Shown here: piece by piece, positions 46,683 to 55,932 of the stretch
Layout: the number at the start of each line of letters is the position of its first letter
How positions within the stretch are numbered: position 1 is the stretch's first letter
Assembly: GCF_907165045.1 (NCBI RefSeq)
Contig: NZ_CAJRAU010000001.1
Coordinates: forward strand, 1,178,001 to 1,242,000
DNA from: Dyadobacter linearis
Lineage (GTDB): Bacteria > Bacteroidota > Bacteroidia > Cytophagales > Spirosomataceae
Direction: 5' to 3'
Length of the DNA: 64,000 bases
Translations under genes and position numbers: made by a program
The notes under the pieces: generated by a model
Told to the model about the DNA's origin: nothing
Seen by the model: only the letters and a program-made list of their open reading frames with translations
Database searches by the model: none

Positions 46683-48200
46683 CTACCTGCGGAAACCAGC
46701 AGGATATGTAGAGCGGATCGAGTTGTTTGGCAATATTTTGATTTCAACACGACGGTTAGACTGCAAGCCTTCCACTGTTGTATTCTCTGCGATCGGGCGA
46801 TATTCACCGTAGTATTCAGCGATGATACGGCTTGGATCTGTCAGACCTGCACGAACCAGGAATCTTTTCGCTGCATCAACCCTGCGACGTGAAAGTGAAA
46901 CGTTATAGCTATCAGAAGCACGTGCATCTGTATGACCTACAAGTACGATACGGCAGTTAGTACGCATGTTCAACAGCTCAACTACTTTGCTCAATGTTTC
47001 TTTCGAAGGATTGCGGATAATTGCTTTGTCAGTGTCAAATTCGATGTTACTGAACAATGCTTCGCACTCGTCTTTCGGCAGGTTGTTTTTGATAGCGTCT
47101 CTGATGATCTTATCGATATCCAATGCAACACCACCACCTGAAACAATGCTACCAGCAGGAGTATTAGGTTCTTTGTCGAACAAATCTGCCACACCGTCAC
47201 CATCAGTATCTGTGTAAAGACGCGGATCAACCGGCTTAGGCATGTTCGCTTTTGCGATTGAATCTGCATCTTCCATAGTTGGGTTGTATGGAACAGGTAT
47301 CAATTGCTGAGGATTTGCCCAGCGTAGGTGATAACGTCCGCTGGCTGCATCGTATTTACCGCCTTTTGCTCTTACTGCATTTTTACCCAGTTTATAAGTT
47401 AATGCAAGAGAAAGCATTCCGTAAGCATCGTTTCTTGAATCTCCTTTTGCAAACGTCCAGATACCATCTTGTTTCACGTAGTCACTCAAACCACCGACAG
47501 TAGCATCTAGTTTTTCGGTATTTACAAAGTTATGCGTGTAATCAAGGCCAAGATCAAATCTAGGAGTCAGCTCATAATGCAAAGTAAAACCAGCTGGAAC
47601 AACCCATTCACGAGTGTACACAGAACCATTACGCTCCCATTTACCTGCTGTTTTAGAACTGTTCTCGGTATTGGTTGAGAAGCTACTTGAAACACCAGTT
47701 GTAATATTAGTATAATCTACATCCGTGTGATAATAGATGATACCTGCACCCAAATGAGCGTCAAACTTCCATCTTCTCAGCTTGTTATAACCTAACAGAA
47801 GACGACTTACATTCATTGTACCATCCAATGTTACCTGAACAAATGACGGGCTGTTGAATGTAGCACTATAAGTATGATTTGTAATAGAGCTCAGGTGATT
47901 GTCTTTCGCTCCCTGCAGACGTCCGTTGTATCCTACAATCTGCACACCGAAAATAGGCGATAACTGCTTATTAATCGAAAGGCCCCAGCCACCGGTGAGT
48001 TCTTCTCTATCCCCGCGCTTGAAGCCACTGTATTGCGATAAATCTCCGAAGAATTTGGTAATCCCTCCATATCCGGTAATGGACCAGGTATTCATTTTAT
48101 TGGGTCCATCATACGTTCGATTTTGAGCGAACGTATCAAAACTCAGCAGGGACAAACAAAGGAAAACAAAGTAAAGATTCTTTTTCTTCATGGGAAACAC
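46683..48200 (-). CDS. OmpA-family outer-membrane protein
   Basis: The start is either at 48200 or at the ATG three codons later ('MKKKNLYFVFLCLSLL'), with a signal peptide ending 'FDTFAQ'. Residues 30-280 look like an eight-strand barrel with many aromatic strand ends. A calcium-type thrombospondin-like 'DTDGDGVADLFDKEPNTPAG' linker (about 328-347) follows. The C-terminal OmpA peptidoglycan-binding domain has 'IEFDTDKAIIRNPS' and 'VGHTDARASDSYNVSLSRRR' (about 423-442). It would tether the outer membrane to the cell wall. Confidence 0.92.
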   Translation of the reverse strand: MFPMKKKNLYFVFLCLSLLSFDTFAQNRTYDGPNKMNTWSITGYGGITKFFGDLSQYSGFKRGDREELTGGWGLSINKQLSPIFGVQIVGYNGRLQGAKDNHLSSITNHTYSATFNSPSFVQVTLDGTMNVSRLLLGYNKLRRWKFDAHLGAGIIYYHTDVDYTNITTGVSSSFSTNTENSSKTAGKWERNGSVYTREWVVPAGFTLHYELTPRFDLGLDYTHNFVNTEKLDATVGGLSDYVKQDGIWTFAKGDSRNDAYGMLSLALTYKLGKNAVRAKGGKYDAASGRYHLRWANPQQLIPVPYNPTMEDADSIAKANMPKPVDPRLYTDTDGDGVADLFDKEPNTPAGSIVSGGGVALDIDKIIRDAIKNNLPKDECEALFSNIEFDTDKAIIRNPSKETLSKVVELLNMRTNCRIVLVGHTDARASDSYNVSLSRRRVDAAKRFLVRAGLTDPSRIIAEYYGEYRPIAENTTVEGLQSNRRVEIKILPNNSIRSTYPAGFRR

Positions 48201-48253
48201 GCGTTATGTGATTCAATATTGCACTGTAAAATAAACTCAAAAACAAGAAAAAA

Positions 48254-48664
48254 GGGTAAGCCTATAAGCCGGATTCTGTTCCTTTTGAGCATCTAAACAC
48301 CCAAAAGACTCCTACCATTTATCCAAAATTCAGGTCACCCTGAATCTCTAACGATCTACCCGTGTCAGCGTTTCGAAAAACGGAAGCGAGTAGCCTCACT
48401 AACCAACACCTATTTGATCTTTCAGCCCGTAAGGTTTACCCTGCCCCGTCTGTCACCAGCCGGGCGGTGGGCTCTTACTCCACCGTTTCACCCTTACCTC
48501 GGTATATAAAAAACATGCCAAGGCGGTATCATTTCTGTGGCACTGGCTGTCAACAGGCCGTTTCCAATCTGTTGCCTTCCCGTTAGGAAGTACGGTACTC
48601 TATGCTGCCCGGACTTTCCTCTTCGATAAAATTACCGCAGCGGTAGGACAGCTCACTCCTTTCC
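48254..48664 (-). ncRNA. rnpB: RNase P RNA (class A)
   Basis: Reading the minus strand, the 5' part contains the diagnostic GAGGAAAGTCCGGGC (48607-48621). The 3' part contains ACAGAATCCGGCTTATA (48263-48279), which pair to form P4 in bacterial class A RNase P. P1 is probably GAGTGAGC (48651-48658) with GCTTACCC at the 3' end. The ends are therefore good to a few bases only. The RNA processes pre-tRNA 5' leaders together with RnpA. Three T-rich blocks follow the 3' end. Confidence 0.93.
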
Positions 48665-48672
48665 TCTGACCA

Positions 48673-48680
48673 CAAAGCTA
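48673..48680 (-). promoter_or_regulatory. Putative -7 box (TAGCTTTG) of rnpB
   Basis: The octamer fits TAnnTTTG on the minus strand and would start the transcript about five to ten bases before the predicted RNase P 5' end. Confidence 0.5.
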
Positions 48681-48767
48681 ACAAATACTTTCTTTTGATT
48701 AGCAGTCAATATACTATAAAAAGTAAAAATTTATGGTACAGATACGCATTATTCCATTGGTTTTCTG

Positions 48768-50228
48768 TCAGATTCCCTTCATTCCGTCGACCTTCAAATT
48801 CACTTTTCCGTGTGCAAAAACGACTGAATATAAATGTTTTGGAGTAAGATAAACTTTGTCCGGCTGAATGTCCGAAAGCGTTCCTTTTAGTGTGACTCCG
48901 TCTGTAACCTTGTAGTTACCAAGCGCTTTCTGAATTGTCTTTTTCGCTTCGGTGATTTGGTCGCCTACCGGAAAAGTCATTTTCTTCTCCATCATCCTGC
49001 TGAACTGCCCCTGCAATAACCAGCCCGCCGTACGTACAATCGTATTTCTGGTTTCGAGGTCATAATCAAGACCTTTTAAAGACAACTGCTGGGTCAACGG
49101 ATCATAATAAGGTATGCCTTTTAGATAAATATAACCCGAAATGCTACCGGCAAGCCCCGCTTTGATCACCAGCTTGTCATTCTGACCATACAATTCAACA
49201 GAAGTAACATTGACTTTATATTGTCCACCTAGAAATGAAAAAGTCTCCCCGGCCATTTTCGCAGTAGCGAGCCGGCCCGCATCCTCATAGGAAACCAGAC
49301 TAATCAACCCTACCTTAAAATCGTCCGTTACTTTTGGGGTTATCTGTAAGTCAGGCAGTTTTTGAACCGCAGTTACGGTTGGTTTGCTAGCGGAGGTGAT
49401 TGTTTGGGTATACCCTTTAATACCAAGTACCGCCCGAATCACACCGTTTTTTGCCAGTAGCGGCGTCATTACCACGCTGGTTGGAACTACTACGAGCCAG
49501 GTATCATATTCTTCAGCAAGCATAACCGGCTGCCGCACAATGTTCCAGGCCAGTTCAGCATTCTTTTTCAGTTCAAGATTATTGGCTACTTCCTGGTCAA
49601 TCGCTTCCGTGATCTTGTCAAAATTTTTATTCAGCATCCGGCTCGCCATACTTTTAATAGGAATATTCAGCCCTGCCACCTTCACGCTCGGGTCGGAGAT
49701 CCAATCATAACTATCTACGTAAGTTTCCGATTTAACCTGCCAGTTTGGAGAAATCCCGATTTTGGAAATCAGTCGAATACGGATTGAGAACTCGGTATCT
49801 TTATAACCCGACATCGTAATACCAAGCGGACTGATTTTGTAGCCCGCGCTAACCCAGATCTTTAATGGGACTTCAAAAAGAAAAGAAGAATCAATCGCCA
49901 CTACACGGATCGGGCTGATCTTCCAAACCTTCGCTTTCAGGTTATCATTATCCTCGTCTTCGTAACTGTTGTCCTCATAAATCAGCCCCTTGATTTTCGC
50001 ATTGATCTGATTCTCAATTTCCTTCACCGATAATTCGATCGGCACATTCATCACCGACAAATGCTTCTCATTCTGAATTGCCTTATCCGAATACATATAT
50101 TCTTCCATAGGTGCTTGAGGGGAGGTACTTTTAGGTCGGCACTGCCACTGGCTACAGACAATGGCTGCCAGACAAAAAACATATAATATCCTGGCCAGCA
50201 GGTTACTTGATTTTGACGAGGGTCGCAC
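48768..50228 (-). CDS. DUF4403 lipoprotein (lipid-binding-type tubular fold)
   Basis: The 486-residue protein has a lipoprotein signal ('FCLAAIVCSQWQC', lipidated C30 likely). A DUF4403 domain covers about 55-480, with 'LSVMNVPIELSVKEIENQINAKI' near its start. DUF4403 is, to my recollection, related to tubular lipid-binding (TULIP-like) folds, so transport of lipids across the periplasm is possible. No experimental role is known to me. The start overlaps the DUF2027-Smr gene by 26 bases. Confidence 0.8.
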   Translation of the reverse strand: MRPSSKSSNLLARILYVFCLAAIVCSQWQCRPKSTSPQAPMEEYMYSDKAIQNEKHLSVMNVPIELSVKEIENQINAKIKGLIYEDNSYEDEDNDNLKAKVWKISPIRVVAIDSSFLFEVPLKIWVSAGYKISPLGITMSGYKDTEFSIRIRLISKIGISPNWQVKSETYVDSYDWISDPSVKVAGLNIPIKSMASRMLNKNFDKITEAIDQEVANNLELKKNAELAWNIVRQPVMLAEEYDTWLVVVPTSVVMTPLLAKNGVIRAVLGIKGYTQTITSASKPTVTAVQKLPDLQITPKVTDDFKVGLISLVSYEDAGRLATAKMAGETFSFLGGQYKVNVTSVELYGQNDKLVIKAGLAGSISGYIYLKGIPYYDPLTQQLSLKGLDYDLETRNTIVRTAGWLLQGQFSRMMEKKMTFPVGDQITEAKKTIQKALGNYKVTDGVTLKGTLSDIQPDKVYLTPKHLYSVVFAHGKVNLKVDGMKGI

Positions 50229-51186
50229 CGTATCCGAATTTGTCTTTTAACGCATCTTTAAAATAAGCCACATGCTTGTTCTTGCTCAGCCGCCGGTGCA
50301 ATTCATTTTTTAGCGCCCCGCTACCCGCTCCGTGAATGAATGTAATTTCCTCCATTCCATTTGCAATCGCATTTTCAAGATTAGCTTCAAATGCGCTAAG
50401 CTGAGTTTTTACAATATTTTCATTAGAAATCCCGGCGGTATCGATCACCAGTTTTTCAATATGCAGATCAACCACCTCATTCGGTTTTTCCAGCTTCAAA
50501 GGTTCTGCGCCTGCTCCTCTCAGCATACTCTCTTTCAATGCAGCCGAAAGTTCTGTGTCTGGAAGTACCGGTTCTTTTTTCAGATTTTCTTCGTCGAGCT
50601 GATAAATAAATGCTTCCTTTTCCAGTACAGGCGCTTTTCTCTTGCTTTTGTAAAAAGATTGGGCGCGGCACTTTATTTTTTTGGTTAAAGATTGAGGAAA
50701 CAAATGCTTTCCTTCCCTGAAATACAAAACATTCAGCTCAAAAACAGGCCACTCTTCAAAATCCTTCATCAAAACCTCAGCGAGTTTCTGCGACTGTCGA
50801 GGCTGCAAAGTACCCGCGCCCAGCCCGGTTTGCACCTGATTTTGAATGGACGAAGCCGTGAAAGGCAGGATCCAGTCGGTATTGTTAATAATATGTACCG
50901 TCAGTGATTTATCATTAATTGATACAAATGCGAGGTAAATACCTTTCTCGGCAAATGGTGCATTGCGCGGAACGATCACGTCTGACTTGGCTGTAACCTT
51001 TCCTGTATCCGGCCCCTTTTGCATCCTTTGCGACTCGACGGGCGAAATAGTAACTACTTCGTTGCGCAGCACAGGAATCCTGAAACCATCTTCAATTTCA
51101 ATTTCAACTACATTTCCCGGTAAAAAAGCATAAATAATGCCTTCTTCCCGCCCATGTACTAGTCTTACTTTATCTCCAATATTCAT
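50203..51186 (-). CDS. DUF2027 protein with C-terminal Smr (MutS2-type) nuclease domain
   Basis: I start at the ATG at 51186 ('MNIGDKVRLVHGREEGII', 327 residues). An N-terminal KOW/SH3-like segment (1-60) and a DUF2027 domain are followed by a Smr domain from about residue 245. There 'VVDLHIEKLV' and 'EITFIHGAGSGALKNELHRRL' are the usual DLH and HGxG motifs. Smr domains nick DNA or RNA, and this pairing is found in Bacteroidota. Where it acts is not known. It overlaps both neighbours only slightly and likely forms an operon with DUF4403. Confidence 0.85.
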   Translation of the reverse strand: MNIGDKVRLVHGREEGIIYAFLPGNVVEIEIEDGFRIPVLRNEVVTISPVESQRMQKGPDTGKVTAKSDVIVPRNAPFAEKGIYLAFVSINDKSLTVHIINNTDWILPFTASSIQNQVQTGLGAGTLQPRQSQKLAEVLMKDFEEWPVFELNVLYFREGKHLFPQSLTKKIKCRAQSFYKSKRKAPVLEKEAFIYQLDEENLKKEPVLPDTELSAALKESMLRGAGAEPLKLEKPNEVVDLHIEKLVIDTAGISNENIVKTQLSAFEANLENAIANGMEEITFIHGAGSGALKNELHRRLSKNKHVAYFKDALKDKFGYGATLVKIK

Positions 51187-51221
51187 ATTTAAATGATTTA
51201 TAAACCAGTTCTTCCGGGCTT

Positions 51222-52145
51222 TCAAAAATAGAAAGGTTTGAATCCCACGCCGTTTCTGCTGAATTGCAGTGCCGGAGCAGGTATCTTCAAAGAATTGGCC
51301 AGGAAGCCGATAGTACGAACAAATTTATTCTTGGTTTTGATCTTCGTCAGGTCAATATCGACTGACAAGTAATATTGCCGGTAAGGCCGGTAGCCCATTT
51401 TCTTACTCTGACCTACTTCGGCCGAAACCATGTTATGTATCCCGTAACCTACTGAAAAGCAAAGCCACTCCGGCCAGCTACTACCCGGAAAAAACGATTT
51501 CGGGCTCGCGGATAACCAATAGGTTTGTCCATTATAATCTTTCAGCCACCGCTCCGACCAGCTTTTCCCAAGCAACTCAGGCCGCACCCGGGCCAGCGAA
51601 GTTGCATGAAATGAAAATTTAGGATGGATGCGTACTTCGTCCCACAATGCAACCTGCCCGAGGTACAGTGCCGACCCGGCGATATTCCCGATCATATCGC
51701 CGGGTGAAAATCCGTAATCTGGTGAAAATCCGTCGAGGATTTCAATAGGAGTTTGAAAAATAATCCCTGAAACTGCGCCGTAGATGAGCATTTGCTTCTT
51801 GGATATCCCCGTTTTCTTATAAAGTGCGGCAGTATGTCTTGCGATCTGGAACGATGTGTAAACGTGCCCCATTTTGTCCATTTGAAGCCACTCGCGGGAA
51901 TCGTCCTGGATTGTGAAGTTGGTCAATGGATGTTTGTACCAGGATTTGCTTAATCCGTAGATCGTACCCAGGTACAACGCAGATTGGGCCGCGAAAATCC
52001 CGCGCAGCATTGCGTAATTGGGACGTTTGATTTCTGTCGAATCGGCGTAAATACTAATTGAAACCGAATCTGTATCCTGCGAATAAAGGGGGTGAAAAAA
52101 GCAAGTAAGAACGACGAGAAAAACCAACTTTCTAATATCCGCCAT
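51222..52145 (-). CDS. DUF2279 exported protein
   Basis: The 307-residue protein has a signal peptide ending 'FHPLYSQ' and a DUF2279 domain with 'MDKMGHVYTSFQIARHTAALY' (about 91-111, read in parts) and 'PIEILDGFSPDYGFSPGDMIGN'. Several hydrophobic stretches could be membrane-associated. The function is unknown and the family is restricted largely to Bacteroidota. It overlaps the VWA gene by 14 bases, so it is likely co-transcribed with it. Confidence 0.82.
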   Translation of the reverse strand: MADIRKLVFLVVLTCFFHPLYSQDTDSVSISIYADSTEIKRPNYAMLRGIFAAQSALYLGTIYGLSKSWYKHPLTNFTIQDDSREWLQMDKMGHVYTSFQIARHTAALYKKTGISKKQMLIYGAVSGIIFQTPIEILDGFSPDYGFSPGDMIGNIAGSALYLGQVALWDEVRIHPKFSFHATSLARVRPELLGKSWSERWLKDYNGQTYWLSASPKSFFPGSSWPEWLCFSVGYGIHNMVSAEVGQSKKMGYRPYRQYYLSVDIDLTKIKTKNKFVRTIGFLANSLKIPAPALQFSRNGVGFKPFYF

Positions 52146-54207
52146 GGTACTTTCTTAATCCCCATTCAGCGCCCAGCAGCAGTATCAGCAAGAAAAACAG
52201 CCATTTCATATAAATCAGCTCCACCATTTCTTCTGAACTGTCCAGACGATCAGCGGGGCGGTCGCTTTTTAATTTTTCAACATAAGAGGCCAGCGATGTG
52301 GGCGTGATCATTTCACCACCGGAGCGACCGGCCAGCTCGCGCAGCATTCCAAAATCAGCAGTTGTATTATTCAATTCCAGATCCACATTTTTAACAACAA
52401 ATTGTCCCGCAGACTTCTCCTGACCTGCCCTAAGCGACGCAGAAGCCACATATCGGTACACCCCTTCCTGCAAACCGGTTATATTAAACCTCGGCGATTC
52501 GTTGGAATGCGTGTAGGTAAACTGTCTGGTCTTACCCTTTTCGTCCGTAATATCTAGCTTCACTTCCTGCCCGTAAATCGGCTCGTAAATGTCGTTGTAA
52601 ATTTCAGTTTGAAACGAAACCTGCTCTCCCGCTTCAAATTCATTATTGGTAGGGTAAACCCGGAATTTGCGTTTGTCTTCCCGCAGCGAAAGTATCTGGA
52701 TCAGTTTCTGAAAAAGGTTATCAACTACCTCTTGCTTATTCGTTTGCGCAAATTCCTCCTGCCGCCATTGCCACAATCCCTCTCCTGCTAACACAGCAAT
52801 TTTGTTGTCGCTGCTGGTATTCAAAACAAGCAAAGGTTTACTGGTATTCAGTGTCCCCACCTTTTGAAAAAGAATGGTTTCAGTGCCCGAGGACAGGTTA
52901 TATTCACCAAAAGGAACTGAAAGAGGTGGCAGCCTTTCGAGTAATTTCAAACTCTCCTGATCAAAATTAAGCTGCTGGAATGCAGGATTAAATCGCGCGG
53001 TAACCTTATCTAGCTGATTGTTTGAAGTATTGATGATCAGAGAACGATTGAGCGAATTCGCCAGCGGCACGGCAGATTGGTTGCCTAGTATAAAAAATAA
53101 AGGTGTTTTCGCGTCGATAAACTTCTTGATCTGAGCGTTACCCAGTCCAAGTACATTAGGGATCTGATGCAGAATTACCAGATCATAAGGTTTCGTAGCT
53201 GCGGGAGGATTTGACGAAATAGAGAGGATATTCACATCCACTTCGTAATTCTCATTCGCCTCGATCACACTTCTTAAACTTTTAATATCCGGATGCGGCG
53301 CCAGCGCCATAAGCAGTATTTTCTGTTTCCCGTCAATAATATCTATGTAAACATCGCGGCGGTTATTTCGCTTCGACGTTTCGCCGGATACCTGCCCTAT
53401 TTCGAGGGTAAAATGCTGTACTCCTTTTTGATTAGAGGTGGCTTTGAAGTCAATCGCTTTGAAAAAATCTGCCCGGTCTATCGCTACAGTCTGGCTTTCC
53501 AGTACCCGCCCGTTTTGTTTGAGCGTCACCGTAGCTGCCTTACCCGCGAGCCCGTTCGCAGCAATTTCAGCCCGGATCGGGAATTCGTTCCCGAGGTACG
53601 CGATCCTGTTATTGACCACATCTTTAATGCGAATATCCAGATCGGGCACCGTGTCGCCCACTGCCAGCGGGCTTACTTTGAAAGGAAAATTATTATAAGC
53701 CGGCGAAACGCCCTGATTGACAATACCGTCGGAAACCAGGACCACGTCCGTCAGATTCCGACCTTCAAAATTGCTCCTTATGTTTTGGAGCATGCCGGTC
53801 AGGTCTGTTTTGTTTTTATTAAATAGAATAGAATCGGGTGAAACTCTCCCGGGAGTGCTGCCTAATGTTTCAATACTAACCTCAAAACCAGATGCATTCA
53901 GCTGCTCGGTAGCATTCGCCACCTCCTTCATTACTGCCTTACCATATTTCCCAACCGACTCCGAATCGTCGATCGCAAAAACGATCTTGGCTTTATCCAC
54001 CGAAGTCTCCGTTTTCCGAACAAGCGGACTTAGCAGCAAAAAGCATATGATCGCAACCGTAATTCCGCGAAATGCAGCTAGAATATAATTCCACTTTTTA
54101 CCCCAGGAAGCAGTCGGCTGATACAACAGAAACGCGTACAAAAGCCCCGCCGCAACGCAGAAAATGAGAAACCAGTAAGGAGTTTGAAAGATCAGTTCGG
54201 ACCGCAT
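52132..54207 (-). CDS. Membrane-anchored VWA-domain protein
   Basis: I start at the ATG at 54207 ('MRSELIFQTPYWFLIF', 691 residues). Two N-terminal helices (about 8-55) are followed by a von Willebrand A domain with the metal site DxSxS in 'FAIDDSESVG' and 'VVLVSDGIVNQGV'. A GATase-like segment ('YDLVILHQIPNVLG') and beta domains come next, with a final hydrophobic helix ('WLFFLLILLLGAEWGLRKY'). The build recalls BatA/VWA-glutamine amidotransferase proteins linked to aerotolerance or envelope stress. The partner MoxR ATPase is not in the window. Confidence 0.75.
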   Translation of the reverse strand: MRSELIFQTPYWFLIFCVAAGLLYAFLLYQPTASWGKKWNYILAAFRGITVAIICFLLLSPLVRKTETSVDKAKIVFAIDDSESVGKYGKAVMKEVANATEQLNASGFEVSIETLGSTPGRVSPDSILFNKNKTDLTGMLQNIRSNFEGRNLTDVVLVSDGIVNQGVSPAYNNFPFKVSPLAVGDTVPDLDIRIKDVVNNRIAYLGNEFPIRAEIAANGLAGKAATVTLKQNGRVLESQTVAIDRADFFKAIDFKATSNQKGVQHFTLEIGQVSGETSKRNNRRDVYIDIIDGKQKILLMALAPHPDIKSLRSVIEANENYEVDVNILSISSNPPAATKPYDLVILHQIPNVLGLGNAQIKKFIDAKTPLFFILGNQSAVPLANSLNRSLIINTSNNQLDKVTARFNPAFQQLNFDQESLKLLERLPPLSVPFGEYNLSSGTETILFQKVGTLNTSKPLLVLNTSSDNKIAVLAGEGLWQWRQEEFAQTNKQEVVDNLFQKLIQILSLREDKRKFRVYPTNNEFEAGEQVSFQTEIYNDIYEPIYGQEVKLDITDEKGKTRQFTYTHSNESPRFNITGLQEGVYRYVASASLRAGQEKSAGQFVVKNVDLELNNTTADFGMLRELAGRSGGEMITPTSLASYVEKLKSDRPADRLDSSEEMVELIYMKWLFFLLILLLGAEWGLRKYHGGY

Positions 54208-54282
54208 GTGCTCGGAGTCAATAGCTGGCAATGTTACAATATACAATGAAACAGCCAGCTATTCTACTAACGCAAAAAGACA

Positions 54283-55029
54283 CTATGTTAACATACCACC
54301 ATCAACCTGAATCACCTGGCCGGTAATGTACCTGGACAGATCTGAGGCCAGAAAAACGCATGCATCAGCCACTTCTTCAGGCTGACCGCCCCGCTTCATC
54401 GGGATAGATTGCTTCCATTCTTCCACCGCTTTTGACTCCACTGCACCCGTCATTTCAGTTTCAATAAAACCCGGAGCAACTGCATTGGACCTGATATTCC
54501 GCGAGCCCAGTTCAAGCGCGATAGACTTGGTAAAACCGATAATACCCGCCTTGGAAGCCGCATAGTTGGATTGACCCGCATTGCCGCTGATCCCAACCAC
54601 AGAAGTGATATTGATAATAGATCCGCTTTTGGCACGGATCATACTTTTAGTAGCCGCTTTGGTTAGATTAAATACAGATTTAAGGTTGATCCTGATCACA
54701 GTATCCCATTGCTCCTCGCTCATGCGCATCAAAAGTCCGTCTTTGGTCACACCCGCATTGTTGATCAGCACATCGAGCTTTCCGAAATCGGCAACTACAT
54801 CGGTTACGAGCTGGTCAGCAGCCTGAAAATCAGACGCGTCGGAACGGTAACCTTTTGCTTTTACACCAAAAGCTTCGAGCTCCTTGGTCAGCGCTTCGCC
54901 TTTCTCAACACTGGATAGGTAAGTAAATGCAACATCAGCTCCCTCCTGAGCCAACCTCAAAGCAATGGCACGACCAATTCCTCGGGAAGCTCCGGTCACT
55001 AATGCAACCTTGTTTTCTACTATTTTCAT
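54283..55029 (-). CDS. fabG: 3-oxoacyl-[acyl-carrier-protein] reductase
   Basis: The 248-residue SDR has 'ALVTGASRGIGRAIALRLA' (9-27), 'NNAGVTKDGLLMRMSEEQWD' (about 90-109), the catalytic S, Y and K in 'ITSVVGISGNAGQSNYAASKAG', and the ending 'ITGQVIQVDGGM' of FabG. It reduces 3-oxoacyl-ACP with NADPH in fatty-acid elongation. It stands alone here, without fabD, fabF or acpP, and is transcribed from a good promoter divergent from the second SDR. Confidence 0.93.
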   Translation of the reverse strand: MKIVENKVALVTGASRGIGRAIALRLAQEGADVAFTYLSSVEKGEALTKELEAFGVKAKGYRSDASDFQAADQLVTDVVADFGKLDVLINNAGVTKDGLLMRMSEEQWDTVIRINLKSVFNLTKAATKSMIRAKSGSIINITSVVGISGNAGQSNYAASKAGIIGFTKSIALELGSRNIRSNAVAPGFIETEMTGAVESKAVEEWKQSIPMKRGGQPEEVADACVFLASDLSRYITGQVIQVDGGMLT

Positions 55030-55067
55030 AGATGATTTATAAATCTGTCAAAAAGAATAATGGTTGG

Positions 55068-55100
55068 CAAAAATAGGGTTTTAGATATTACTAAGTGAAA
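55068..55100 (-). promoter_or_regulatory. Promoter of fabG
   Basis: On the minus strand TTTC, 21 bases, then TATTTTTG closely matches the Bacteroidota consensus. The -7 box lies about 39 bases upstream of the start codon. Confidence 0.5.
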
Positions 55101-55218
55101 ATCGCCGCTATTTTACTGAGAAAGCCGGGCGCCAGGGCGCTTGGGAACGACTATTTTCAAACCTAATCAAATGGATAGCTGTTGTCTTTTCACATTAATA
55201 ACTATACAAACTTCAACC

Positions 55219-55932
55219 ATGTCAGAATCATCAAAAACCGCACTGATCACCGGCGGCTCAAAAGGAATAGGGTTCGGGATCGCTCAGGTACTTATTAAAG
55301 AAGGAATCCGGGTGGCCATAACCAGCCGCTCAAAAGAAAACGCAGACCAGGCTGCCGCCGAGTTGAACAAGATCAGCGAAGGTTTCGCGATCGGGATAGA
55401 ATCGGATGTAAGAAGCTATGAATCGCAGCAAAAAGCCGTACAAACTGTGCTCGACCAATGGGGCCAGCTGGATTATTTCATTGCCAATGCAGGTGTCGGG
55501 CATTTTGCTCCTATTGAAGAACTTACCCCGGAGCAGTGGCAGGAAACAATCGATATCAACCTGACCGGCGTGTTTTTCAGCGCAAAAGCTTCGCTAGCCG
55601 CATTAACGAGCACAAAAGGATATTTTATTTCAATCGCGAGTTTAGCAGGTACCAACTTTTTCGAGAACGGAGCTGCCTATAATGCAAGCAAATTTGGATT
55701 GGTAGGTTTCTCTCAGGCAATGATGCTGGATGTCAGAAAAGCGGGAATCCGGGTTACTACCATTATGCCGGGGTCTGTGGCGAGCGAGTTCAATAACCAC
55801 CAGCCTTCCGAAAAAGATGCGTGGAAAATTCAGCCGGAAGATATCGGACAAATCATTTCCGATCTGATCAAATTGCCTGCAAGAACATTGCCGAGCAAAA
55901 TTGAGGTAAGACCGTCGATGCCTTCGAAGTAG
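55219..55932 (+). CDS. Short-chain dehydrogenase/reductase
   Basis: I start at the ATG at 55219 ('MSESSKTALITGGSKGIGFG', 237 residues). It has the classical SDR core: TGGSKGIG, 'NAGVGHFAPIEEL', catalytic Y and K in 'YNASKFGLVGFS', and 'IMPGSVASEF'. The substrate is not predictable. It is not a duplicate of the neighbouring fabG, with which it shares only the common fold. It ends one base before the convergent ABC gene. Confidence 0.88.
   Translation: MSESSKTALITGGSKGIGFGIAQVLIKEGIRVAITSRSKENADQAAAELNKISEGFAIGIESDVRSYESQQKAVQTVLDQWGQLDYFIANAGVGHFAPIEELTPEQWQETIDINLTGVFFSAKASLAALTSTKGYFISIASLAGTNFFENGAAYNASKFGLVGFSQAMMLDVRKAGIRVTTIMPGSVASEFNNHQPSEKDAWKIQPEDIGQIISDLIKLPARTLPSKIEVRPSMPSK

Noticed and set aside
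48362..48586. Open frame within the RNase P RNA region on the plus strand
   Set aside because: The sequence is accounted for by conserved RNase P RNA helices on the minus strand.
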